Shown in pieces: positions 15,523-22,941 of a stretch of 40,489 bases of DNA (the stretch's first letter is position 1; every line of letters begins with the position of its first letter). The stretch comes from Aneurinibacillus aneurinilyticus ATCC 12856. GTDB lineage: Bacteria > Bacillota > Bacilli > Aneurinibacillales > Aneurinibacillaceae. A program made the position numbers and the translations under genes. The notes beneath the pieces were generated by a model, which worked only from the letters and a program-made list of their open reading frames with translations, ran no database searches and had not been told where the DNA came from. The DNA is taken from the NCBI RefSeq assembly GCF_000466385.1, contig NZ_KE952752.1, positions 1 through 40,489 of the forward strand. Reading direction: 5' to 3'.

Positions 15523-16256
15523 GGCTGCCGGATGTTTTCGCTACGGAAGTATATAAACAGAAAAATGGCATCATGTGGTGGCTTGTCATAGGTGGTCCGC
15601 TACTTATTGCAGGTCTTATATTCATTGATGTATGGGTCCGCTACGATTATTTGCTTACGAAAAACAGAAGTGCTGAACTTGGGCCATGGGGCATCATGCT
15701 GGGAGAAGCGGTATATTTGTGGGCGATGTTTATGCCTATGGGTATCACACTTATCGCTGCGATTGTGCATTATCGCGAATTCAGTGAGAATGCGTGGAAG
15801 CATCTGCTTAGTTTACCGGTGACGCGCGGTAGCGTATATGTATCCAAATGGCTGCTTATTGTATTGCTTACCTATCTTGCAATTCTCTTTCTTATGCTGG
15901 GTTTTTTCGTAGCTGGTAAAATCATCGGACTTTCTGCGCCGTTTGCTTTTGGATCATACGGTCGTTATGCATTGTACCAGGCGGTGGGTGCACTTGGTAT
16001 TATTAGTATTCAGCACTGGTTAAGCTCGCGATTCAAAAATGTAATAATGCCTGTTGCTATAGGAATAGGGTTAAGTGTATGTGCGATTTTCCTCGCTCAA
16101 TCAAAAGTGCTCAGCTTTTTTCCTCATGCAACGATTTTATATACGATGCCGTTCGAAGGCGTGGAGAATAATCGTCCGTTGCTAAGCGGTTTGATCGCAG
16201 GACCGGTGTTGCTGGTACTAGGGCTGCTTGAATTCAGAAGACGGGATATCGTATAG
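15519..16256 (+). CDS. ABC exporter permease (LanE/ABC-2 type)
   Basis: Six-helix integral membrane subunit of 245 residues, the partner of the preceding ATPase, whose stop it overlaps by four bases. Features typical of LanE/LanG and BcrB permeases are seen: an N-terminal cytoplasmic start (TEVYKQKNG), a helix at about 20-40, a loop with SENAWKHLLSLPVTRGSVYVSKW before the third helix, and a C-terminal LLEFRRRDIV tail. It resembles the next gene product in layout and motifs, so the two probably arose by duplication and form a heterodimeric channel. Confidence 0.87.
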   Translation: MRLPDVFATEVYKQKNGIMWWLVIGGPLLIAGLIFIDVWVRYDYLLTKNRSAELGPWGIMLGEAVYLWAMFMPMGITLIAAIVHYREFSENAWKHLLSLPVTRGSVYVSKWLLIVLLTYLAILFLMLGFFVAGKIIGLSAPFAFGSYGRYALYQAVGALGIISIQHWLSSRFKNVIMPVAIGIGLSVCAIFLAQSKVLSFFPHATILYTMPFEGVENNRPLLSGLIAGPVLLVLGLLEFRRRDIV

Positions 16257-16267
16257 GGGGAGATAAG

Positions 16268-17008
16268 ATGAATCGATTGCTTGGGGTTGAACTGATGAAG
16301 CTGCGCCGTTCGGGAATGGTATGGATCGCTGTAGGTGCGCCGCTATTTTTGACGTTGCAAGGTATTGCGAATTTTTTGCGCTATAGTGATACGATGTTTG
16401 CAGGCAGTACACGTACGAAGTGGGAGATTTTATATGAGCAATGTATGATTATGTATCCATCTCTATTATTGCCGTTGGTGATTACCGTTATGGTAGCATT
16501 ATTGGCACGACTTGAACATAGTCAAAACGGCTGGAAGCAATTGCTCGCACTGCCGGTAACACGCGAACAAGTATACAAATCGAAGCTGGTTATCGCTTGC
16601 TTGCTTGTATTGTTGAATTTAGGGGTGCTAAGTATCGGCACATTGGTAGGTGGTCTTATGATAGGAATAGAGGGAGATGTTCCTTATGAACTAATTCTAG
16701 GGCGCGGTTTGCTGGCATTTGTTGCTACCCTGCCGGTCATAGCGATACAGTTTGTATTGAGCTACCGCTTTTCGCATGTTGGTGTGCCGTTGGCGATAGG
16801 TACTGCTCTGGCTGCTCCCACGCTTTTTGCGGCAAATTCTGAACGGTTTTGGTTATATGATCCGTGGACGTATCCAGTCATGGCGTATTTCGGACCTGCT
16901 CAGGAAGGGATTACGAGGGGTGACTGGATGTATGCTATAGCATGTGGACTGTTCTTGCTTATCATATGGATAGGCCTGCAAGAGTTCAAGAAGAGAGACA
17001 TGGTTTGA
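16268..17008 (+). CDS. ABC exporter permease (LanG/ABC-2 type)
   Basis: Second 246-residue membrane subunit with the same plan as its neighbour: VELMKLRRSGMVW start, six hydrophobic helices, SQNGWKQLLALPVTREQVYKSK after helix 2 and a GLQEFKKRDMV tail. ATG 16268 is preceded by GGGGGAG with a short gap and lies 12 nt after the previous stop. It is the last gene of the three-gene exporter unit. No standard terminator follows; instead copy B of the MITE-like repeat starts 10 nt after the stop. Confidence 0.87.
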   Translation: MNRLLGVELMKLRRSGMVWIAVGAPLFLTLQGIANFLRYSDTMFAGSTRTKWEILYEQCMIMYPSLLLPLVITVMVALLARLEHSQNGWKQLLALPVTREQVYKSKLVIACLLVLLNLGVLSIGTLVGGLMIGIEGDVPYELILGRGLLAFVATLPVIAIQFVLSYRFSHVGVPLAIGTALAAPTLFAANSERFWLYDPWTYPVMAYFGPAQEGITRGDWMYAIACGLFLLIIWIGLQEFKKRDMV

Positions 17009-17017
17009 TTGAAACAG

Positions 17018-17204
17018 TTATATACATCTGATTTGATAAATCGGCACATTTTTGTGGTGGGGGTAAGAAAAAAGGAAGGGTGGTGGGCGGGAACGGTCGG
17101 AAAAAGCCATGCTGGCCTCTCTTCTGCCGGAGTGCAGGGTACATCCATCCTTTTGTTTCCAACCACCTGAACTTTTGCTACTGCGTCAAGTGAATTCTAT
17201 ATAG
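17018..17204 (+). repeat. MITE-like dispersed repeat, copy B
   Basis: Positions 17019-17059 match the reverse complement of 1921-1961 with two differences. Further blocks of similarity follow (a GGAAGGG-rich stretch, CATCCA..CC, TTTCCAACCAC), and the far end is TCTATATAG at 17196-17204. It is about 37 bp longer than copy A because of an extra GC-richer segment near 17090-17140. It has no coding capacity. It fills most of the gap between the exporter and the minus-strand kinase. Confidence 0.6.
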
Positions 17205-17254
17205 AGGGCTAAAGGCTGTCACATGTTTTTAACTTTGAGAAAAAATGCTTCATT

Positions 17255-18661
17255 CTACCTTACCTTTCCTTGCGAATTCGCCGAAGGGAAAAACAAGTCG
17301 ACCTGTGTACCCACTCCTGGCACACTATAAATTTCCATTCTTCCCTCGTGTAAAGTTACAATCTCGTCGCATATGGAAAGACCCAGTCCACTTCCTGGGG
17401 AAGATTCGCTTGTTTTATAGAATCTTTTCTTGATATGTGGGAGGTCCGCAGGAGAAATCCCCATACCTGTATCCTTCACACTTAGTTGTATGCCTGTTTC
17501 CTTCTCGCTGGCGAAAATGTATATCGTTCCACCGTTGGGGGTAAATTTCAATGCGTTATCCAGAAGATTAAGCAGCACTTGCTTAAGACGATTTGGATCG
17601 CCGGCGATATCAGGCAGATCGGGAGCTATTTCGATAAAGAGTTGCACATTCTGCCTTTTAGTTCGAGGTGCAAGCTGCTTTGCGATTTGCTGTACCCATT
17701 CATTTATATTTACTTGGGTGATATGCAGCGTGATTTTTCCTTCCGTTAATCTGGACAGATCTAACAACTCTTCCACAAGAAGAGCCAAACGATCCGTTTC
17801 TTTATCAATAATTTCAAGCCCTTCCTGCATAATTGGATCGTACCGGGGCGATTCAGAGAGCAAAGTAATGACCCATCCTTTAATCGAAGTAAGTGGGGTG
17901 CGCAATTCATGGGAGATTGAGGAGATGAACTTATTTTTCAATTGCTCATGCCGTGTGATTTCAGCCGCCATATAATGCAGCGTATCAGTCAACTTTCCCA
18001 GTTCGTCATTGTTTCTTTTCTTAATGCGTACTGAAAATTTGCCTACAGCCATCTCTTCTGCACCTTTTATAATTTCCCGTATCGGCTTTGTAATAGTTGC
18101 GGAGAGTAAGATGCTAATAATGATCGAAACAGCAATGATAATGACCCCAGCAAAAAGAAGGACCAGCGATGTTTTTTCGATCACAGCATACGCTTCGACA
18201 AGCGAGGTGACGAGCCGCAGAACTCCCGTCGTCTTCCCTCCGTCCTTAAGTGGGACAGCGATGGACAAAACCGGCTCTCCGGTTTCGGAAATTCTGCCTT
18301 GCCATTCTCCTGAACTACCATTGAGAGCCGCTTTTATATCCGGTGTATGTAGGCTCTCTCCCCAGGATATACCTGTAGAGTCGCCGAGAACCGTTCCGTT
18401 GAGACCGACAATTTGCACCTGGGCGCTTGTCGTTTCCGCGAAACTATTAATAAGGGAGCTTACTTGTTCCTCCAGGCTTTTTTCAACTAGGTATTGACTG
18501 TAGAAAGCGGCCGAGACCTCTGCCTTGTTCTGAAGGGAGTCACGAATATGGCCAAGGTAATATTGGCGGATAGCGATAAACATAAACAGTTCAAAAAGAA
18601 AAACGGTAAGTAAAATAATAAGAAAATAACTGCTGACCAATCTTTTTTTAATTCCGTACAT
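17255..18661 (-). CDS. Sensor histidine kinase (PhoR/ResE-like plan)
   Basis: A 468-residue membrane kinase. Helix 1 is at about 8-30, an extracytoplasmic sensor of about 130 residues follows, then helix 2 (about 162-188) and HAMP. HisKA has His251 in SSISHELRTPLTSIKGW. HATPase has LNLLDNALKFTPNGG, VKDTGMGISPADLPHIKKRFYK and GSGLGLSICDEI. The open frame extends to 18769, but ATG 18661 has AAAGGGG 7 nt upstream and overlaps the regulator 3' end by 14 nt, so it is preferred. It forms a two-gene unit with the regulator upstream. The signal cannot be told; the periplasmic-facing loop has a PAS/Cache-like strand pattern. Confidence 0.9.
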   Translation of the reverse strand: MYGIKKRLVSSYFLIILLTVFLFELFMFIAIRQYYLGHIRDSLQNKAEVSAAFYSQYLVEKSLEEQVSSLINSFAETTSAQVQIVGLNGTVLGDSTGISWGESLHTPDIKAALNGSSGEWQGRISETGEPVLSIAVPLKDGGKTTGVLRLVTSLVEAYAVIEKTSLVLLFAGVIIIAVSIIISILLSATITKPIREIIKGAEEMAVGKFSVRIKKRNNDELGKLTDTLHYMAAEITRHEQLKNKFISSISHELRTPLTSIKGWVITLLSESPRYDPIMQEGLEIIDKETDRLALLVEELLDLSRLTEGKITLHITQVNINEWVQQIAKQLAPRTKRQNVQLFIEIAPDLPDIAGDPNRLKQVLLNLLDNALKFTPNGGTIYIFASEKETGIQLSVKDTGMGISPADLPHIKKRFYKTSESSPGSGLGLSICDEIVTLHEGRMEIYSVPGVGTQVDLFFPSANSQGKVR

Positions 18662-19370
18662 TGCTTTGCCCCTTTCGGAAGCAATATCCATAGCCCCACA
18701 CTGTTTCAATATGAACGGGATGGGAAGGCGTGTCTTCGATTTTTTCGCGCAAGCGTCGAATGTGAACATCTACGGTTTTTGGATCGCCGATAAAGTCAAC
18801 TCCCCAGGTCATATTTAGAATTTCGTCTCTAGTAAGTGCCTTATCTATGTTCTTCATGAATGTTTTTAGCAGATCGAACTCACGCGGCGTCAGTTCAATA
18901 TTCCTGTCATCCTTGACGAAGCGATGGCCGTGTGTGTCCAGCTGAAATGGACCACATTGAAGAATCGCCTCCTGCTTAAGCGAAGGGGACGATTGATTCA
19001 TTCTTCGGAGTACCGCACGAATCCTGGCGGATAGCTCCAGCGGATTGAAAGGCTTAACGATATAGTCATCTGCGCCGAGCTCAAGACCCATAAGTTTATC
19101 CATATCTTGTCCACGAGCTGTTAACATGATAACGGCAACATGCGGAAACTCTTCCCGAAGCCTTCGGCATACTTCATATCCGTCAATACCGGGGAGCATT
19201 ACATCGAGTACGACTAAATTCGGTTGCTCATTTTTGATTTTTTCCAATCCTTCTTCTCCGCTGGCGGCTTCAATTACTGTAAAGCTATCCCGCTGCAAGT
19301 TAATGCTAATAAAACGGCGTATGGAACTTTCGTCTTCTACGATTAATATTTTTTTCGGATGATTCCCCAA
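18648..19370 (-). CDS. OmpR-family response regulator
   Basis: A 240-residue regulator with receiver (VEDES pocket, phospho-acceptor Asp56 in VLDVMLPG, Thr in MLTARGQ, Lys in YIVKPFN) and a winged-helix output domain (LTPREFDLLKTFMKN, KTVDVHIRRLREKIE, VWGYGYCF). The start is TTG 19370: AAGGAGG lies 7 nt before it, while the ATG just upstream (19377-19375) is out of frame and the longer open frame to 19598 reads a non-conserved leader. The stop overlaps the start of the cognate kinase. The promoter on the minus strand is unclear; TACAAT at 19413-19408 could be its -10 box. Confidence 0.92.
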   Translation of the reverse strand: MGNHPKKILIVEDESSIRRFISINLQRDSFTVIEAASGEEGLEKIKNEQPNLVVLDVMLPGIDGYEVCRRLREEFPHVAVIMLTARGQDMDKLMGLELGADDYIVKPFNPLELSARIRAVLRRMNQSSPSLKQEAILQCGPFQLDTHGHRFVKDDRNIELTPREFDLLKTFMKNIDKALTRDEILNMTWGVDFIGDPKTVDVHIRRLREKIEDTPSHPVHIETVWGYGYCFRKGQSNVRN

Positions 19371-19471
19371 GCATAGCCCTCCTTTCTTTATGTGAGTGAA
19401 ACGTATTATTGTATCTTCTATCTTACTATGGAAAAGACTGAAAGAGATTACAAGAGGGTAAAAATTAGAAA

Positions 19472-19497
19472 CCAGCCTGCACCCGTACGCAGGCTGG
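19472..19497 (-). terminator. Perfect hairpin in the leader of the minus-strand two-component operon
   Basis: CCAGCCTGC (19472-19480) and GCAGGCTGG (19489-19497) form a 9-bp stem. On the minus strand it is followed by TTTCTAATTTTTACC, so it could end a leftward transcript, but no minus-strand gene lies between it and 20890. It could be an attenuator for the two-component operon or a leftover. The rest of 19371-19781 shows no convincing gene. Confidence 0.5.
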
Positions 19498-19781
19498 CTA
19501 GAAGGAGGGAAGAGTACGCACAATCCATTCGGCAGTATGAACACAAGCAAAGCTGAATGAAGATTGAGTTTTCTCTTGCTATTACTATATTCGTACACGA
19601 AGAAATGGTATGGACAAGGAACTGCTTTTTTGGAAAAAACGTCTTTTGTCTATGCCCTTTATCCATGCATATTCCTTTGTCGGATGTGCTATGTGATTAA
19701 TCGGTAAAGCGAGTAAAAGGGATTTTTGATTTTGCTATTGAAGTAAACAAGGAAAGCACGAAAAAAAGAAAGGAAAGCGCT

Positions 19782-20864
19782 ATGGAGCATAAACTGGAAA
19801 GTGGAACGACGATTACCATTCAGAAGGGAAAACCGGAAGATGCCGAAGTTTATGTTGTATATTTGGAGAAAATCTCCGAAGAAAGCGATTTTCTGACATT
19901 TGGTGCCGGAGAGCTTACTGTGACCGCAGAGGAGCAACGTGAGATAATACAGAGATTTTTAGATGCTTCGATTGATTTATGTTTATTGGCGAAAATGGAG
20001 GGGGAAATCGTCGGAAATCTTACCTTTCGTTCAGGACGTCGATTACGGACTGCTCATACGGGAGAGTTCGGCGTTAGTGTACGGCGGAAATATCAGGGAC
20101 TGGGGATTGGCGGAAGGTTGATTTCCTGTCTGCTGGATTGGGCGCGAGAAACCGGACGTATTCGTAAAATTAATTTACGGGTCCGAGCTGACCACAACAG
20201 TGCGATCCGACTGTATCGCAAGTTCGGTTTCAAAGAAGAGGGACGGCTGAAACGGGAGTTTTGTATAAACGGAATTTTCTTCGATGCGCTGACCATGGGA
20301 ATGAATGTGGAGGAGAATGGAGTGATTATGGACAAAAAGAATGGGGTTCTTATCTATCAATCCGAAGAAATTCGGATGCGGTATACGACTCGAAAAGATT
20401 TGGATGTCGTATTGTCGACAGAACAAAGCGAGGAAAATAGCAGATTTATTGTTCCGTGGAGTATGGAACAGCATGCAAGTGCGCTTGAGGATGAAAATAT
20501 GATGCACGCAGTACTTGAGTCTTCAGACGGGACGGAGAGAGTCGGATATGTGATTGTTAGCGGGCTTCAGAATCCTAATGATAGTATAGAGCTGACTCGA
20601 ATTGTCATTACAGAGAAAGGGAGAGGCTGGGGAAGGAAGGCGCTGCAACTCATAAAGGAATGGGCATTTGAGGAAAGAAAAGCCCAGAGGTTATGGCTTG
20701 ATGTGAAGGAATACAACACTCGTGCACGCCATATATATGAAGCGGAAGGATTTATCGTGGAAGGCATACTGCGAAACTGTTTGAAGACAGACGGTAAATA
20801 TGAGTCACTGGTGCTTATGTCAGTACTGGCACACGAATATGCAGCTTGGAGAAAGAAAGGCTGA
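19782..20864 (+). CDS. Tandem GNAT acetyltransferase (two fused domains)
   Basis: A 360-residue protein made of two complete GNAT acetyltransferase domains. Domain 1 (about 10-180) has the acetyl-CoA loop VRRKYQGLGIGGRLI and the later NLRVRADHNSAIRLYRKFGFKEEG block. Domain 2 (about 190-355) has ITEKGRGWGRKALQLIKEW and WLDVKEYNTRARHIYEAEGFIVEG. The linker near residue 180 contains MDKKNG, which looks like the N-terminus of a once separate gene. There is no frameshift, and no SD signal before that internal ATG. ATG 19782 is preceded by AAAGAAAGGAAAG. The second domain resembles amino-terminal or polyamine acetyltransferases; the substrates are unknown. Confidence 0.88.
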   Translation: MEHKLESGTTITIQKGKPEDAEVYVVYLEKISEESDFLTFGAGELTVTAEEQREIIQRFLDASIDLCLLAKMEGEIVGNLTFRSGRRLRTAHTGEFGVSVRRKYQGLGIGGRLISCLLDWARETGRIRKINLRVRADHNSAIRLYRKFGFKEEGRLKREFCINGIFFDALTMGMNVEENGVIMDKKNGVLIYQSEEIRMRYTTRKDLDVVLSTEQSEENSRFIVPWSMEQHASALEDENMMHAVLESSDGTERVGYVIVSGLQNPNDSIELTRIVITEKGRGWGRKALQLIKEWAFEERKAQRLWLDVKEYNTRARHIYEAEGFIVEGILRNCLKTDGKYESLVLMSVLAHEYAAWRKKG

Positions 20865-20890
20865 GGTAATATTATACCTTAGCCTTTTTT
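20859..20890. terminator. Bidirectional terminator
   Basis: GGCTGAGGTA pairs with TACCTTAGCC (one G-T pair), followed by TTTTTTT on the + strand and with an A-rich left flank for the convergent minus-strand gene. It overlaps the last codons of the acetyltransferase. Confidence 0.88.
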
Positions 20891-21630
20891 TATTTTTCAG
20901 CTTCATATGCTTTTTTCACTAAATTAAACAAGTATGCACTGCCTCCGCTATCGGGGTGAAGTACCTTCATTAGGTGACGGTATTGTTTTTTCATATCTTC
21001 TCTGGAAGCATGTTGACTTATCCCGAGAAGCTGGTACAAATCCTGCCCGCCTGCTGGTTCGGCAGGTGGATGAGATGAAGAAGAGCTATCGCTGTACATT
21101 CGACTATACGTTCGACTTGTATGGGAGCGGGGACTCTGCTCATATAATGTTTGCAGGCTTTTTTGATAATGGCTCAGTATATCTGACAGTTTTTGTTCGT
21201 CTTTAGGCATTTCACCTGCAAGAAATTGGTATTCGAATTCCTCATGGAATATTTTCTCGAATCGATCCATCAAGTCGTTATACATCACAATAGCTTCCCG
21301 AGTTTTGTCCGCTTGTTTATACAGGCGTAATATTTCCAATATGGCCCATTCCGGCATACCAAATGAAAATGCAAGCAGAGCTTTGCTCTCTTGTTTTTTC
21401 GGTATTGATTGGTCATGCAGAAAATCGAATAGTCTTTCCTGAAACTTTGGTGTTAGCTTTTTTCCAATTTCCACTGCAAAATCAAGCCGAACCAAACCTT
21501 CTTCCAGACGGCGGCGCCAGATTGGTATTAGGTTGCTAATTGCCTGTATGAGATCAAGTAAATAAACGTCAGTTACCAACATACTGCTTCGACCGGTTTG
21601 TGGAGAAGCCTCCTGATCTTCCTTGCTCAT
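20890..21630 (-). CDS. J-domain (DnaJ-like) protein with C-terminal J domain
   Basis: A 246-residue soluble protein. The last 55 residues form a J domain: DLYQLLGISQHASREDMKKQ, then YRHLMKVLHPDSGG with the HPD tripeptide needed to stimulate Hsp70, ending at FNLVKKAYEAEK. The first 150 residues are helical (IPIWRRRLEEGLVRLDFAVEI, LRLYKQADKTREAIVMYNDL), followed by a Ser-rich linker (SDSSSSSHPP). There is no Gly/Phe region or zinc finger, so it is a class C co-chaperone-like protein with unknown clients. ATG 21630 has GGAAGTGA close upstream. It is alone on the minus strand, convergent with the acetyltransferase. Confidence 0.85.
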   Translation of the reverse strand: MSKEDQEASPQTGRSSMLVTDVYLLDLIQAISNLIPIWRRRLEEGLVRLDFAVEIGKKLTPKFQERLFDFLHDQSIPKKQESKALLAFSFGMPEWAILEILRLYKQADKTREAIVMYNDLMDRFEKIFHEEFEYQFLAGEMPKDEQKLSDILSHYQKSLQTLYEQSPRSHTSRTYSRMYSDSSSSSHPPAEPAGGQDLYQLLGISQHASREDMKKQYRHLMKVLHPDSGGSAYLFNLVKKAYEAEK

Positions 21631-21733
21631 AACTCACTTCCTTACTGAATAAATTATTGTGGTTTTTGCCTAAGAAGATGGCACAAGAAAAGGGCGGGTG
21701 AAATACAGTAGGTATAGATCGAAGAAAAAAGTC

Positions 21734-21762
21734 TTGCATTTTTTGCCCGTATGCAAAATAAT
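21734..21762 (+). promoter_or_regulatory. Candidate promoter/operator of the feo operon
   Basis: TTGCAT (21734-21739), a 17-bp spacer and AATAAT (21757-21762). The -35 box pairs with an inverted ATGCAA at 21751-21756, making a TTGCAT-N11-ATGCAA operator-like element across the spacer. No good Fur box was seen. A second possible promoter with a TAAACT -10 lies near 21820. Assignment is tentative. Confidence 0.35.
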
Positions 21763-21867
21763 TTTAATAGAGAAAGAATTGATGAGCAATGTTTTTTTGC
21801 GAAAAAAGTTGTGTAAGGTAAACTATTTGGCGTACAGCTAATTGAATTAGAAATCGGAGGTAGTTGG

Positions 21868-22122
21868 ATGGCTAAGAAAGTACAAAATGCGGTCCCTTTA
21901 TCCGAGTTGGTACCGGGCAGCAAAGCAAGGGTACTGACGCTATCCGCTGAAGGGATGGTACGGCGGCGGTTGCTGGATTTGGGAGTCGTGCCGCAGACTA
22001 TTATAGAATGCGTACGACGCAGTCCGATTGGAGATCCGACGGCATACCGGATACGTGGAACGACTATTGGATTGCGCAAGGATGATGCAAAGCAAATTAT
22101 GGTTGAACCGATTATTGAGTGA
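21868..22122 (+). CDS. feoA: Ferrous iron transport protein FeoA
   Basis: An 84-residue SH3-like cytosolic helper of the FeoB ferrous iron importer. It has the expected pattern PLSELVPGSKARV, then RRRLLDLGVVPQTIIECV, PIGDPTAYRIRGTTIGLRKDDA and a terminal beta strand IMVEP. ATG 21868 has TCGGAGGTAG upstream. The G-domain gene of the split feoB starts 12 nt after its stop, so the three genes make one operon. Confidence 0.93.
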   Translation: MAKKVQNAVPLSELVPGSKARVLTLSAEGMVRRRLLDLGVVPQTIIECVRRSPIGDPTAYRIRGTTIGLRKDDAKQIMVEPIIE

Positions 22123-22134
22123 GGAGGGGAATTT

Positions 22135-22941
22135 ATGAGCTGTATGTGCATAGAGAAAAGAACAGAGCTTCTACATCATAAGTTCGGAATCGCTGCTTCA
22201 GCGGAACAGAAAGTCATTGCGCTGGCGGGTAATCCGAATACAGGAAAAAGCACGGTATTCAATGCGTTGACCGGACTCAATCAGCATACTGGAAACTGGC
22301 CCGGAAAAACGGTAGGGAATGCACAGGGTACATTTACACATAAAGGACAGTCGTTTCTGCTGGTCGACTTACCGGGGACGTATTCTTTGCTCCCGAACTC
22401 AGTTGACGAACAAGTAGCACGCGATTTTATTTGTTTTGGTCAACCGGATGTAACGCTGGTAGTAGTAGATGCAACAGCGATGGAGCGGAACTTGAATCTT
22501 GCGTTGCAGGTGATGGAGATTACCGATCAGGTTGTGCTGTGCGTAAATTTAATGGATGAAGCGGAGCGAAAAGGTATTGAGATAAATATAGCAGACCTTT
22601 CGAAAAAATTGGGTATACCGGTAGTGGCCACCGCCGCAAGGCAGAAGCGGGGGCTAGAAGAGTTACAGGAACGTCTGCTCGATGTAGCATGCGGAAACAT
22701 TGTCCCTGATCCATTTATGTTACGCTATAGCCAAGAGATAGAACAGGCCATCAGCGAACTGGAGCTAAAATTGACGCCGCTATTAAAGGGAGCGCTGAAA
22801 GCTCGCTGGGTTGCGCTGCGCTTGTTGGACGGAGACGACACGCTCCTGCAGGATATAGAAAGATATATGACAGAAGAGCCGTTGCAAGATCCTTCCCTGG
22901 GCCGGGAACAGGAGGTGTCACCATCATGGCCGCAAGCATAG
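22135..22941 (+). CDS. feoB: FeoB G-domain protein (N-terminal half of split FeoB)
   Basis: A 268-residue stand-alone version of the cytosolic G domain of FeoB. GTPase motifs are G1 GNPNTGKST (32-40), G2 region WPGKTVG, G3 DLPGTY and G4 NLMDEAERKG, followed by the helical guanine-dissociation-inhibitor region (about 195-255). It ends without any transmembrane segment. ATG 22135 has GAGGAGGGGAA upstream. It overlaps by 16 nt the next gene, which encodes the membrane half and has its own perfect SD. The split therefore looks like a real two-gene arrangement rather than a chance frameshift. It should energise or gate Fe(II) uptake with that partner. Confidence 0.9.
   Translation: MSCMCIEKRTELLHHKFGIAASAEQKVIALAGNPNTGKSTVFNALTGLNQHTGNWPGKTVGNAQGTFTHKGQSFLLVDLPGTYSLLPNSVDEQVARDFICFGQPDVTLVVVDATAMERNLNLALQVMEITDQVVLCVNLMDEAERKGIEINIADLSKKLGIPVVATAARQKRGLEELQERLLDVACGNIVPDPFMLRYSQEIEQAISELELKLTPLLKGALKARWVALRLLDGDDTLLQDIERYMTEEPLQDPSLGREQEVSPSWPQA

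Noticed and set aside
17430-18497. Plus-strand open frames of 87-181 codons across the minus-strand kinase gene
   Set aside because: They are shadows of the conserved HisKA/HATPase coding sequence on the other strand.
22911-22941. feoB split as a sequencing or frameshift error
   Set aside because: The second gene has a perfect, well-spaced GGAGGTG and an ATG inside the first, which is unlikely from a random indel; kept as a true split, though re-sequencing would settle it.
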